DNA of 47,644 nt, taken from Paenibacillus doosanensis. GTDB lineage: Bacteria > Bacillota > Bacilli > Paenibacillales > NBRC-103111. Below, in pieces: positions 1 through 7,740 of the stretch. The position numbers were made by a program, and so were the translations under genes. The notes beneath the pieces are model-generated. The model was not told the origin of the DNA, made no database searches, and saw only the letters and a list, made by a program, of their open reading frames with translations. The stretch covers positions 1 to 47,644 of the forward strand of contig NZ_JANYUY010000055.1 in NCBI RefSeq assembly GCF_025060755.1, in the 5' to 3' direction. Position 1 is the stretch's first letter. Each line of letters opens with the position of its first letter.

Positions 1-200
1 AACGAAGGAATGTAAGGGCGAAGACCCGTTGAGTCATGGGAGGGTGAACCTCCAGAGGCAAAGTGGAGTAGTGCACAATAGGGTAAAACTGGAAGCGTTA
101 TGAACGCTGCCTCTGTTCCTGCATGCCTATTAGCCAATGAGATGGGCCAGAATCCCTACATTCCAAACTTCACCGACATCCAATACAATAGAAATCCTGC
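1..200. other. Gene-free window edge, possibly structured RNA or intron fragment
   Basis: No convincing reading frame is seen. The sequence has short self-complementary patches, for example GGGAGG near 40 with CCTCC near 50, and an ATAGGGTAAAACT stretch. It has the look of a structured RNA or a group II intron part, but I cannot identify intron domains V or VI or a reverse transcriptase, so this is only a suggestion. The far edge of the window (47,470-47,644) looks similar in style. Confidence 0.2.
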
Positions 201-242
201 GAATGAGTGAGCATTCGTGAGATTATCCCCTAATTACGAGGG

Positions 243-423
243 ACGGACACAGCGGCCGTTATATAAACCCTATCGGCCATTTCGGATTTCTAACGGACGC
301 AGATGCAGTTATTTGTTGACAAATTTTCCTCAAAAAGCAATTCGGAGTAATGTAAGCGCGATGATGACCGTTACGTTTCAAAAACGTCTGTTTGCGACGA
401 CTTTAGCTCCCTGGTGTCCGTTA
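243..423. repeat. Short degenerate repeats with AACGGAC core
   Basis: Three related copies are visible: ACGGACACAGCGGCCGTTAT at 243-262, a variant with AACGGACGCAG and GTTAT at 291-312, and an inverted TAACGGACAC at 414-423. The first copy is nearly palindromic at its ends (ACGG and CCGT). The role is unknown. A small open frame over 217-525 has no recognisable protein features and I do not call it a gene. Confidence 0.35.
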
Positions 424-645
424 AAGTTAGTAACTATTCGGAGGCTGCACCTCCTGCAGCTTTCTTCCTTTCTGACCGTTCGGGCGCCTACCGTTTCGGA
501 GAAAGATGGTTGGGGAATTGCTTGAAAACGCCAAGCCATTGTCTAAACGGGTACGTTGGAGCATGAAGAGGGAATAGGATATCGGATTCCGAACGCCGTT
601 AAAGTCATTCGTGTTCCTTGAATGATTTAAAATGCTGTGAACACA

Positions 646-770
646 CTTTTAAAAGCATGGAGAAAAGAGCGGAGGGCCGCTTGAATCTTGAAAAGCGTCA
701 GCGTTCGCCTTTGTCCCCGGATTTCAAGACATCGGAAGATGCTTTCGCATGTGCAGTCGGCGTTTTTAAC
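646..770. repeat. Hairpin repeat family, copy 1 (chimeric or shortened)
   Basis: The left end carries TTTTAAAAG and the GAGCGGAGGG arm of the type seen at 8,701. It is followed by the family core GCGTTCGCCTTTG and a GTCCCCGGATTTC apical arm. The right side (GATGCTTTCGC, then a TTTTTA end) matches the type seen at 3,533 instead. The copy therefore looks like a recombinant or internally deleted member. It lies just upstream of the HxlR gene. Confidence 0.6.
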
Positions 771-797
771 TATATTTCTTAAAAGGCGGGATGAATC

Positions 798-1151
798 ATG
801 GCAAGCGAACTGAAGGAACGGATCAATCTGAAGGAAATCAACTGCGAGAAGGAATTGACGCTCGCCGTGATCGGCGGCAAATGGAAGCTGATTATATTAT
901 GGCATCTCGGGCTGGAAGGGACGAAACGGTTCAGCGAGCTGAAGAAGCTGATTCCCTCGATTACACAAAAGATGCTGACGAACCAGCTGCGCGAGCTGGA
1001 GGAGGATTTGCTGGTAAACCGCAAGGTGTATGCCGAAGTCCCGCCGCGGGTAGAATATTCCCTGACCGAGTACGGCCAGAGCCTGATGCCTATTCTGCGC
1101 ATGATGTACGACTGGGGCAAAGATTACGGGGAAAAAGTCGTATGGAAATAA
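798..1151 (+). CDS. HxlR-family winged-helix transcriptional regulator
   Basis: This is a 117-residue DNA-binding protein of the HxlR/MarR-like group, usually a redox- or aldehyde-responsive regulator. The family pattern runs through the whole length: a cysteine near residue 16, then [12 protein letters not shown], the FSELKK helix, [13 protein letters not shown] (recognition helix) and the wing [13 protein letters not shown]. The ATG follows a GGCGGGATG-type ribosome site by 5-8 bases. An overlapping frame starting at 791 is not used. The convergent MFS gene downstream is separated by a terminator, so this gene is probably monocistronic. The effector is unknown; the conserved cysteine makes thiol sensing plausible, but that is inference. 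Confidence 0.9.
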   Translation: MASELKERINLKEINCEKELTLAVIGGKWKLIILWHLGLEGTKRFSELKKLIPSITQKMLTNQLRELEEDLLVNRKVYAEVPPRVEYSLTEYGQSLMPILRMMYDWGKDYGEKVVWK

Positions 1152-1213
1152 GCTGTCGGGAAGCGGCAACCGCTCCTCTCCAGCGTGGAATAAACGTGTG
1201 AGTATGAAAAAAC

Positions 1214-1262
1214 AAGCGCAGTCCACGAGCCTATCAGCGGCTGTCGGGCTGCGCTTTTGTTT
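1214..1262. terminator. Rho-independent terminator after the HxlR gene
   Basis: AGCGCAGTCC at 1,214-1,223 can pair with GGGCTGCGCT at 1,246-1,255, followed by TTTTGTTTG. A run of A bases precedes the stem, so it may also serve the convergent MFS gene. Confidence 0.65.
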
Positions 1263-1293
1263 GCGAGGTGCCGCTGGTGCTGCGGCGGAACGG

Positions 1294-2511
1294 TTATTTC
1301 GGCGCCCCGGCTTGATGAAGAGACGGAGCCGGCGCCTCCCGGGTTAGGGGCACGATCAACAGCGCTGTCAGCAGGAGCAGGAAGCAGATCAGGCCGATGA
1401 CGCCGGGCCATCCGAAGGAGGAGAGGAACAGGCCGCCGGACCAGCCGACGAGGCTGGAGCCCGTATAGTAGAACAGCAAATACAGCGAAGAAGCGTAGGC
1501 TTTGTGACGGGCCGGAGCGAACTTGCCGATCCATCCGCTGGCGACCGTATGTCCGGCGAAGAAGCCGAAGGCGAACAGGATGATTCCGACGATCATCAGC
1601 GCCGCATGGCCGTACACCGTCAGCAGTGCACCGGCCATTGACATCGCGATGCCGAGGCCGATCAGACGCGCGCGGGAATGCCGGTCGGCCAGCTTGCCGA
1701 ACAGAAACGAGCTCCAGGAGCCGACCAACTGAAAAACAAACAGAAAGCCGATCACGGTTTGGCTCAAATTGAACGGCGACTTGGACAGCGGGTAGCCGAT
1801 ATAGTTAAACAGCGTTACGTAGGCTCCGAGCAGCAGGAAACCGATCCCGTACAAGCTGAGCAGCTTGACGTTCGAGAAGCCGCTCTTAAAGCCGCCGAGC
1901 CAGTGGCCGAAGGAGATGCCGACCGGTTCAAAATGGCGCGACTTCGGCAAATACAGCCAAAAACAAATGCTGCACAGGAAACTGAATATACCTAGAGCGA
2001 GCAGCGCCGTATGCCATGAGAACAAGTCCGTCAAGGCGCTGACGATGACCCGTCCGGCAAAACCGCCGACCGCGGTGCCTCCCACATAGACGCCCATAAC
2101 GCGGCCGATACTGTCCGGGGCGATTTCTTCGTTAAGATAGGTCATGGCGATCGCGGGAAAACCGGCGAGGCTGACTCCTTCAAGCAGACGGAAGGTTAAG
2201 AGCAGATGAAAGTCGGTGCTGAACGACGAAGCGACGGCCAACACCGACGTAATGAACAGCGATGCGCTCATGATGCCTTTGCGGCCCCAGGCGTTCGAGA
2301 AGACCGAGATGAACAGCATGCTGACGGCCAGCGTCATCGTGGAGAAGGAGATCACGAAGCTTGCCGTCGACGGCGAAACTTGGAATTGCTCCGCAAAAGC
2401 GCCGATCAGCGTCTGCGGACTGTATAAAATAGCAAAGGTGACCAGGCTGCCGAGCAGCATGCTCACGAGTGTCCTCCGGTAATCGGAGGTTCCGATTTCA
2501 ATGTATGGCAT
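1294..2511 (-). CDS. MFS transporter, YnfM-like
   Basis: A 405-residue major facilitator protein with about 12 hydrophobic segments, likely an exporter of small molecules or drugs. The signature between TM2 and TM3 is seen as FSNAWGRKG, and the related loop in the second half is FGKLADRHSR. The start chosen is the ATG at 2,511, since it is preceded by AAGGGG at good spacing; a frame 19 residues longer lacks a ribosome site. The gene is divergent from the LysR gene at 2,642, the usual layout for a LysR-controlled transporter. The substrate cannot be told from sequence. Confidence 0.88.
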   Translation of the reverse strand: MPYIEIGTSDYRRTLVSMLLGSLVTFAILYSPQTLIGAFAEQFQVSPSTASFVISFSTMTLAVSMLFISVFSNAWGRKGIMSASLFITSVLAVASSFSTDFHLLLTFRLLEGVSLAGFPAIAMTYLNEEIAPDSIGRVMGVYVGGTAVGGFAGRVIVSALTDLFSWHTALLALGIFSFLCSICFWLYLPKSRHFEPVGISFGHWLGGFKSGFSNVKLLSLYGIGFLLLGAYVTLFNYIGYPLSKSPFNLSQTVIGFLFVFQLVGSWSSFLFGKLADRHSRARLIGLGIAMSMAGALLTVYGHAALMIVGIILFAFGFFAGHTVASGWIGKFAPARHKAYASSLYLLFYYTGSSLVGWSGGLFLSSFGWPGVIGLICFLLLLTALLIVPLTREAPAPSLHQAGAPK

Positions 2512-2641
2512 AAGTAACGCCCCTTGCAGTGAAGTATGAATGCTGTAATTTAGTCTACTCCTTGCCAACTCATAACGTTCAATTTATTATTGTCATATAA
2601 ATGATGCATTACAGTTATTAATCGAATGGAGGCAACGAGGG
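2512..2641. promoter_or_regulatory. Divergent promoter region, MFS / LysR
   Basis: This AT-rich 130-bp gap sits between divergent genes. It holds TATAAATGA-like and TTGTCA-like words and short TAA-rich dyads that could be LysR (T-N11-A) sites, but no single site stands out. Autoregulation plus control of the transporter is the usual scheme. Confidence 0.45.
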
Positions 2642-3526
2642 ATGGAGTGGCAGCAGTTGGAATATTTCCGGGCCGTCGCCAAGACCGAGCATTTCACGAA
2701 AGCGGCGGAGCAGCTCGCCATTTCGCAGCCTGCGCTCAGCCGTTCGATTACGAAGCTCGAAGAAGAGCTCGGCGTCGCTTTGTTCGACCGCATCGGCCGC
2801 TCGGTGCAGCTAAATCGGTACGGCAAGCTGTTTTTGCGCCGGGTCGACCGGGCTTTGCAGGAGATTCAGGACGGAGCCGACGAGCTTAGGCAGATGAAAG
2901 ACCCTTACACGGGAACGGTATCGCTCGCTTTTTTGATGACGTTCGGCTTGAGTGTGCTGCCCGAAGTGATCAGCAGCTTCAACCGCCGCTATCCCCAGGT
3001 GGAGTTTGCGCTGTATCAGAACCCGACGACCAGCATCATCGAGCAGCTGGTGCAGAGCGAGGTCGATCTGTGCATCGTGGGGCCGCTCGATTCGATGAAG
3101 GGCATCGCATGGCATAAGCTAATCGAAGAGGAGCTGTTCGTCTACGTTCCGGCCGCTCACCGGCTTGCGGAAGCCAAGGCCGTCGCTTTGGCCGAGCTGG
3201 CGGACGAACCGTTCATTGGCTTCAAAAGAGGCTACGGGATGCGCACGTTGACCGACCGGTTTTGCGCGCAATCCGGGTTTGAGCCCAGCATCCGTTTCGA
3301 AGGAGACGATGTCGCCACGGTGGCGGGTCTGGTCTCGTCGGGCCTCGGCGTCGCGCTGATTCCTTCCTTTTCCGGGATCGATCCGGGCAAAATCAGGCGT
3401 CTTCGCGTCTCGCAGCCGCAGTGCCGCAGAGAAATCGGCCTGGCCTGGATGAAGGATCGGACCTTGTCGCCGGCAGCCGAGCTGTTTCGCTCGTTTATCA
3501 TGGAGGAATTCGCCTCCTCCCATTAA
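2642..3526 (+). CDS. LysR-family transcriptional regulator
   Basis: 294 residues. The N-terminal winged helix-turn-helix (residues 1-60) has the typical LEYFRAVAKTEHFTKAAEQL and QPALSRSITKLEEELG pattern. The rest is a periplasmic-binding-like effector domain (about 90-290) with VSLAFLMTFG, VDLCIVGP and a late SSGLGVALIPS motif. A GGAGG lies about 10 bases before the ATG. It is divergent from the YnfM-like transporter, which is the likely target. A hairpin repeat element begins seven bases after the stop codon. Confidence 0.93.
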   Translation: MEWQQLEYFRAVAKTEHFTKAAEQLAISQPALSRSITKLEEELGVALFDRIGRSVQLNRYGKLFLRRVDRALQEIQDGADELRQMKDPYTGTVSLAFLMTFGLSVLPEVISSFNRRYPQVEFALYQNPTTSIIEQLVQSEVDLCIVGPLDSMKGIAWHKLIEEELFVYVPAAHRLAEAKAVALAELADEPFIGFKRGYGMRTLTDRFCAQSGFEPSIRFEGDDVATVAGLVSSGLGVALIPSFSGIDPGKIRRLRVSQPQCRREIGLAWMKDRTLSPAAELFRSFIMEEFASSH

Positions 3527-3532
3527 AATAAC

Positions 3533-3695
3533 GGTGAAAAAGCGGACAAAGCAGCCAGAACAATCTGGAGAAGCGAAGCGATCGCCTTTGTTCCCGGATT
3601 TCACCCGTTCTACGGGCTTGACTATTCAAGAAATCCGGGAACAACAGCGACCGGATAATGCTTTCGCCTGTGCAGCCGGGGTTTTTACCACCCTC
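3533..3695. repeat. Hairpin repeat family, copy 2 (complete, type C)
   Basis: Ends are GGTGAAAAA and TTTTTACCACC (inverted). The family core is GCGATCGCCTTTG on the left and CAGCGA on the right. The apical stem is perfect: TGTTCCCGGATTTC (3,589-3,602) pairs with GAAATCCGGGAACA (3,630-3,643), with a small CCCGT/ACGGG hairpin in the loop. Lower stem AAAGCA pairs with TGCTTT. The element starts seven bases after the LysR stop codon. No protein is called here. Confidence 0.75.
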
Positions 3696-3714
3696 TGGCA
3701 GTTCAACGGCAAAC

Positions 3715-3768
3715 AAGGCTGCGCTGCAATTCCTGCAAGGAATATACAGCGGCAGCCTTGACGTTTTA
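3715..3768. terminator. Terminator between convergent LysR and MFS genes
   Basis: AAGGCTGCGCTG (3,715-3,726) pairs with CAGCGGCAGCCTT (3,747-3,759), with one bulge. It is followed by GACGTTTT on the plus strand and GTTTG on the minus strand, so it may work in both directions. Confidence 0.6.
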
Positions 3769-3781
3769 GGCGACTTATCGC

Positions 3782-4984
3782 TTATGCGCTCTGAGCTTCC
3801 GCGGCCCGGGGCTTCTTTTTATGATGCAGGCCGTAGTACAAAATAACGGTAAAGGCGACGACGATGCCGCCGATCAAATACATCGTATGATAGCTCGTTT
3901 TCGCGGCGATAAGCCCAAGAAGGTAAGAGCCGAGTCCGTAGCCGGAGTCGAAGAACACGAAGTACGTACCGGTTGCCAGTCCGCTGCGGTGGCTCGGCGA
4001 CGATTTGACGGCGATCGCCTGGAAGCTCGGCAGCAGCGCGCCGTAGCCGAGCCCGATAATGCCGCCGGTCAGGAGGAACACCCCTGCCGTATGCGCCTGG
4101 CTGAGCCAGATCATGCCGATGACGAACAGGACGATTCCCGGATAGACGAGCACATGCTCTCCCATCCGGTCGAACAGCCGTCCGGTGAACGGCCGGGACA
4201 GCAGGATGACCGCGGCGAACACCATAAAGAAGTAGCTGGCCACCTGCTCCAGCCCGAGCGATTTGGCATAGACGGAGATGAAGGTCGATATCGCCCCGTA
4301 CGAAAACGCCAGCACGCTGCCGGCCAGCGAAATCGGGATCGCTTTGGGCTCGATCAATTTTCTCCAGTCCCACGAGGAAGCGGAGGATGCGGGCGCGGTC
4401 AGACCGCCTTCCTTCTCCGGAATACGGGTGATCAGGGCGCACAGCAAAGCCAGCGCCGAGAGGATAAAGCACACGCCGAACAGAACGTTGAATGTAAAAT
4501 GGGACGTTATCATGAGCCCCAGGAACGGGCCGATGACCATCGCCAGACTCATGAACAGACTGAAATACCCGATGCCTTCCCCTTTGCGGTGGTTCGGGAT
4601 AATATGGATCACGACGGCCGACGTAGCGGTCGCGGCGATGCCGAAGCCGATGCCGTGAACGAATCTAAGTACAAGCAGGAGATAAAAAGAGCTCACGAAC
4701 AAATGCAAAACGGTGCATACGGCAAAAATAGCGAGAGAGACGAGGATCAGTTTCTTCCGGTTCACTTCATCGAGCCATTTGCCGGTGAGCGGGCGGAAAA
4801 TAACGGCGGCAATAATAAAAACGGTCGTAACAAGACCGATCTGCTGCTTGGACCCGTGCAAATCATCCAGCACAAAGGCGGGAAGCGTGACGGCCAGTAT
4901 ATAAAACGTCATGAAAATAAAAAAACTGCAAACGCAAATCGTTATGAAGTTGCGGCTCCAAAGAGCCTGTTCTTGCTGCTGCAT
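3782..4984 (-). CDS. MFS transporter (exporter type)
   Basis: A 400-residue membrane protein with 12 predicted segments. The loop 2-3 motif reads RPLTGKWLDEVNRKK, and the second-half copy is RPFTGRLFDRMGEH. The segment FVHGIGFGIAATATSAVV resembles motif C-like regions of proton antiporters. I chose the ATG at 4,984; the reading frame extends upstream only through a TTG inside the operator palindrome, which is unlikely as a start. A near-perfect sigma-A promoter with a palindromic operator lies upstream. No adjacent repressor gene is present, so the regulator must be elsewhere. The substrate is unknown. Confidence 0.87.
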   Translation of the reverse strand: MQQQEQALWSRNFITICVCSFFIFMTFYILAVTLPAFVLDDLHGSKQQIGLVTTVFIIAAVIFRPLTGKWLDEVNRKKLILVSLAIFAVCTVLHLFVSSFYLLLVLRFVHGIGFGIAATATSAVVIHIIPNHRKGEGIGYFSLFMSLAMVIGPFLGLMITSHFTFNVLFGVCFILSALALLCALITRIPEKEGGLTAPASSASSWDWRKLIEPKAIPISLAGSVLAFSYGAISTFISVYAKSLGLEQVASYFFMVFAAVILLSRPFTGRLFDRMGEHVLVYPGIVLFVIGMIWLSQAHTAGVFLLTGGIIGLGYGALLPSFQAIAVKSSPSHRSGLATGTYFVFFDSGYGLGSYLLGLIAAKTSYHTMYLIGGIVVAFTVILYYGLHHKKKPRAAEAQSA

Positions 4985-5014
4985 CTTGAAACATCGCTTC
5001 TTTCTGTTAATTAG

Positions 5015-5054
5015 TTGTCTAGACAATTATACGCATGATAACTAAAAGTGTCAA
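5015..5054 (-). promoter_or_regulatory. Consensus sigma-A promoter with TTGTCTAGACAA operator
   Basis: On the minus strand there is TTGACA (5,054-5,049), a 17-base spacer, then TATAAT (5,031-5,026): both boxes match the consensus exactly. The perfect palindrome TTGTCTAGACAA (5,026-5,015) abuts the -10 box, where a bound repressor would block initiation. Such a strong promoter needs a repressor. MarR- or TetR-type binding is likely but unproven. Confidence 0.8.
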
Positions 5055-5346
5055 TTCATTCCCTATGAGTTTAGTTGGAATAGGGACATGCTTTACGTGC
5101 TTTTGTATGAACGCGGCAGTTATGGGGATGATAAAGACGAGGTTAGCGGCGAGCCCGCCGTTGTCAAGCTATATCGGGCAGAAGATGCGAAGCGAATTCG
5201 GCATCGTTCAGCGGCCGGGACGACGCTCCCGATGTCCGGCGGTTTATTTTTCACTCGCTACATATAGGTAATCCGGATCAGAGACCAGGAAACGGGAAGC
5301 TTTTCCCTGTACTGGCCTTTTTTTTGATGAAATCGCAAGGAATGTA
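5055..5346 (+). other. Intergenic gap with an orphan plus-strand terminator
   Basis: There is no convincing gene; a 78-codon open frame from 5,035 has no ribosome site or recognisable motif. A terminator-like hairpin lies at 5,285-5,325: CCAG...CTGG enclosing GGGAA/TTCCC, then eight T bases. It points along the plus strand although no plus-strand gene precedes it, so a short untranslated transcript is possible. Confidence 0.4.
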
Positions 5347-5383
5347 TTGACTTAGACTAAGTATAATATTAGAATTAATCTAA
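5347..5383 (+). promoter_or_regulatory. Promoter with two PerR/Fur-like boxes
   Basis: TTGACT (5,347-5,352), a 17-base spacer and TAGAAT (5,370-5,375) form a sigma-A promoter. TTAGAATTAATCTAA (5,369-5,383) overlaps the -10 box, and TTAGACTAAGTATAA (5,352-5,366) fills the spacer. Both resemble the PerR box TTATAATTATTATAA at 11-12 of 15 positions by eye. Autoregulation by the PerR-like protein encoded next is the simplest reading. Confidence 0.65.
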
Positions 5384-5412
5384 ATATAAAGCTGAGGAAC
5401 GGAGGTTTGATC

Positions 5413-5808
5413 ATGAGCAGAAAAGGACAGCTGACGCCCCAGCGCAAAGCGATCTACGAGGTGATTATGGAGTCTCACGATCATCCTACGGCTGCGGAAA
5501 TTATTGAACGGCTCTCCAAACGCGGCCAGCAGTTCGCCTATGCAACGACGTATAATTCCTTACGTTATTTGACGGAGGAAGGACTGATCAGGGAATTGAA
5601 GCTGGACGGAGACGCAAGCCGGTATGACGCGAGAACGGAAGAACATCAGCACATCGTTTGCCGTGTTTGCGGAAAAGTGGACGAAGTGTTCACGCACGTT
5701 CCTGCGGAATGGGCGCGTGCCGTAGCCGAAGAAACGGGATATGTGGTGGAGGAGGAACATATTTTGTTGAAGGGAGTGTGCCCTGAATGCAGCAGCAGCG
5801 GCAAATAA
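5413..5808 (+). CDS. PerR-like peroxide-stress regulator (Fur family)
   Basis: A 131-residue metal-dependent repressor. The N-terminal winged helix holds DHPTAAEI, with the histidine equivalent to the PerR metal ligand. The hinge/dimer domain has RYDARTEEHQHIVC (further Asp/His ligands) and CGKVDEV, where Asp is typical of PerR rather than Fur. Two CxxC pairs (CRVC and CPEC) form the structural zinc site. The ATG at 5,413 follows GGAGG at good spacing; an upstream TTG two codons earlier is less likely. The last 22 bases overlap the next gene, so the two are probably co-translated. PerR versus a Fur/Zur role is inferred from the ligand residues and the redox neighbours. Confidence 0.85.
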   Translation: MSRKGQLTPQRKAIYEVIMESHDHPTAAEIIERLSKRGQQFAYATTYNSLRYLTEEGLIRELKLDGDASRYDARTEEHQHIVCRVCGKVDEVFTHVPAEWARAVAEETGYVVEEEHILLKGVCPECSSSGK

Positions 5809-6533
5809 ACGAACTGGAGCCCGTTACGGCTCCGGCTATGGACCCGGCTCTCGGAGCTTATTGTTCGACGACGAACACGATTGTCATTATAAGCGCCTTT
5901 CCCCGTGGGCTCCATGAGCTGGTTCGCGAACTGACGGCTAAATGCTACGATGTGCTTGTATTTCACCATTTGGATGAGCAGGCGCTCTCGGCGCTGGCCG
6001 TCGATCTGTTGATTATGGACGGAACCCATGAAACGATACAGTCGAAGCCTCGGCCTTCCGCGATTAAGGCGCCGGCCGTGCTGCTGGTTCGGGGGGAACG
6101 GCAGGATCAAGATCCGGCCGTCGTATCCTCCTTTGACGACACGATGCAGTGGTCGGCCGAAGCCGCGGGCTCCGTGCTGTCCCGAATTGAAGAGCTGCTG
6201 CTGCAGCCGGGCCACACGCCCGAGGAGCGTTCGGATCAGGTGCAGCGCAAGGAGCTTGTCGTCGATTTCAAAAAAATGGCCGTCTACCTGGGCCAAGCCC
6301 GGATCGATCTGACGAAGACGGAGTTCGATCTGCTTAAGGCGCTGCTCGATACCGGCGGAGCGGTATTGTCACGGCAGGAGCTGATGGACCGGGTATGGGG
6401 GGATCAATATTTCGGGGGCAGCAATACGGTGGATGTTCATGTCAAGAGCTTGCGTCAAAAGCTGAAGGACAATCCGAAGTCGCCGACCTATATTGAAACG
6501 GTTCGCGGAGTAGGCTACCGGCTTGCCGATTAA
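5787..6533 (+). CDS. OmpR-type winged-helix regulator with atypical receiver
   Basis: A 248-residue protein. Residues about 150-248 form a clear OmpR/PhoB DNA-binding domain (LTKTEFDLLKALL, LSRQELMDRVWG, VDVHVKSLRQKL, IETVRGVGYRL). The N-terminal 120 residues look like a receiver fold but lack the acidic pair after strand 1 and the conserved lysine; an Asp remains in LLIMDGT. No histidine kinase is adjacent. It may therefore act without phosphorylation. It starts inside the PerR-like gene (22-base overlap). The tandem 11-bp repeats directly downstream (6,589-6,654) fit this domain type and are a likely binding array controlling the redox operon. Confidence 0.82.
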   Translation: MQQQRQINELEPVTAPAMDPALGAYCSTTNTIVIISAFPRGLHELVRELTAKCYDVLVFHHLDEQALSALAVDLLIMDGTHETIQSKPRPSAIKAPAVLLVRGERQDQDPAVVSSFDDTMQWSAEAAGSVLSRIEELLLQPGHTPEERSDQVQRKELVVDFKKMAVYLGQARIDLTKTEFDLLKALLDTGGAVLSRQELMDRVWGDQYFGGSNTVDVHVKSLRQKLKDNPKSPTYIETVRGVGYRLAD

Positions 6534-6560
6534 TAGTTGTGAATCATGAAAGCAATGAGG

Positions 6561-6585
6561 ACCGTCCGGAAGGGCGGTTTTTCTT
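6561..6585 (+). terminator. Terminator after the winged-helix regulator gene
   Basis: ACCGTCC (6,561-6,567), loop GGAA, GGGCGGT (6,572-6,578), then TTTTCTT. It separates the regulator pair from the downstream redox operon. Confidence 0.8.
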
Positions 6586-6588
6586 AAT

Positions 6589-6676
6589 CCTCATGAAATC
6601 TTCATGATAGCTTCATCAAACCTTCACGCACCCTTCATCAAATCTTCATGCTCCGTCATGACAATCATGATACTAT
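6589..6676 (+). promoter_or_regulatory. Tandem 11-bp repeat operator array and extended -10 promoter
   Basis: Six consecutive 11-base units of the form CTTCATSAAAN run from 6,589 to 6,654: CCTCATGAAAT, CTTCATGATAG, CTTCATCAAAC, CTTCACGCACC, CTTCATCAAAT, CTTCATGCTCC. Two further TCATGA words follow out of phase at 6,656 and 6,665. An 11-bp period is the hallmark of OmpR/PhoB-family binding. TGATACTAT (6,668-6,676) is an extended -10 box without a good -35, as expected for an activated promoter. A TTAGATTTAGTTTAA word at 6,692 weakly resembles a PerR box. Confidence 0.75.
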
Positions 6677-6747
6677 TCATATATCAACAATTTAGATTTA
6701 GTTTAAGTTCAAGTTTAAATACGGATTCATATCGAGGGAGGTATCCA

Positions 6748-7680
6748 ATGTACGATATGTATGATGTCATCATTATAGGCGGAGGCCCTGCAGGAGCGAC
6801 GGCAGCCGTATATACGGCCCGAAGCCGCTTGAATACGCTGGTGCTGGACAAAGCTCCGAACACCGGGGCGCTCGCCCTCACTCACAAAATCGCCAACTAC
6901 CCCGGGATTGCCGAAGCTTTGAGCGGTAAGGAGCTGCTCGACCGCATCCGCGATCAAGCGGCAGGCTTCGGAGCGAAGTTCAAGCAGACGACGATTACGG
7001 CGGTCGATTTGGACGGGCCGACGAAATACGTATTTACCGCCGAAGGGATCTACGAGGCCAAGGCGGTCATTATCGCCACCGGCTCCAAAGGGCGCAACCG
7101 GATGCTGCCGGGCGAGGAGAAGCTGCTCGGACGAGGGGTGAGCACTTGCGCCACATGCGACGGAGCCTTCTTCGAAGGCAAAGAGATCGCCGTCGTCGGC
7201 GACTCGGAGGAAGCGCTGGACGAAGTGATGGCGCTGGACAAGCTAGCCGCCAAAGTCCATTTCATCATCCCGCGCGGCGAGCTGCAGGGAGTCGAAGCGC
7301 TGCCGGAGCTGAGCCGTACTCAGTACTATTTTAAGGCAAGGCCGCAGGAAGTGGCCGGAGAAGAACGCGTCGAAGGGCTGCGGGTAAAAATGGCTTCCGG
7401 CGCGGAGCAGACGCTTCCGGTGGAAGGCGTGTTCGTATTTTTGTCCGGCAGCAAGCCGGGGACGGACTTCCTGGAAGGCCAAGTACCGCTCGACGAGAGC
7501 GGCTATATGATACTCGACGAGTACATGCAATCGCCGGTACCGGGGGTATTCGGAGCCGGTGAAGTGCGCCGCTCTCCTGTGAAGCAAGCTATCGTCGCCG
7601 CAGCGGACGGTGCGATCGCCGCGATGGCGGCGGACAAGTTCATTCATCGCCGGGAGCAGGTTATTCCGCAGTACAAATGA
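6748..7680 (+). CDS. Thioredoxin-reductase-like flavoprotein
   Basis: A 310-residue FAD disulfide reductase. The FAD-binding GGGPAGATAA is at residues 11-20, the redox-active CATC at 134-137, and the second FAD motif region near the C terminus (VPGVFGAGEV). The NADPH site is unusual: the normal GxGxxA is replaced by GDSEEA (151-156), and no HRRxxxR follows (PRGELQG instead). The electron donor may therefore not be NADPH. The start is the ATG at 6,748, after GGGAGG; a longer frame would run through the operator region. It is followed by glutaredoxin and peroxiredoxin genes, so it likely reduces the glutaredoxin, as in the clostridial flavoprotein/glutaredoxin/peroxidase systems. Confidence 0.87.
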   Translation: MYDMYDVIIIGGGPAGATAAVYTARSRLNTLVLDKAPNTGALALTHKIANYPGIAEALSGKELLDRIRDQAAGFGAKFKQTTITAVDLDGPTKYVFTAEGIYEAKAVIIATGSKGRNRMLPGEEKLLGRGVSTCATCDGAFFEGKEIAVVGDSEEALDEVMALDKLAAKVHFIIPRGELQGVEALPELSRTQYYFKARPQEVAGEERVEGLRVKMASGAEQTLPVEGVFVFLSGSKPGTDFLEGQVPLDESGYMILDEYMQSPVPGVFGAGEVRRSPVKQAIVAAADGAIAAMAADKFIHRREQVIPQYK

Positions 7681-7740
7681 CGCGTCAGGCCGAACGGCTT
7701 GCGCCGAAAATAAAACGAATTTTTTCGAGGAGGCTATTTG

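Noticed and set aside
1-200. A group II intron with reverse transcriptase at the left edge
   Set aside because: No reverse-transcriptase frame and no recognisable domain V/VI; kept only as a weak suggestion.
217-525. A 102-codon open frame near the left edge
   Set aside because: No ribosome site, no recognisable domain, and it spans short repeats.
3821-5014. A long open frame on the strand opposite the MFS gene
   Set aside because: It mirrors the MFS gene codon pattern and lacks a promoter, ribosome site or known motifs.
5035-5271. A 78-codon frame between the MFS and PerR-like genes
   Set aside because: No ribosome site and no recognised domain; it begins within the promoter region of the MFS gene.
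6589-6654. The 11-bp repeats as a mini CRISPR array
   Set aside because: Repeats are contiguous with no unique spacers, and no cas gene is nearby.
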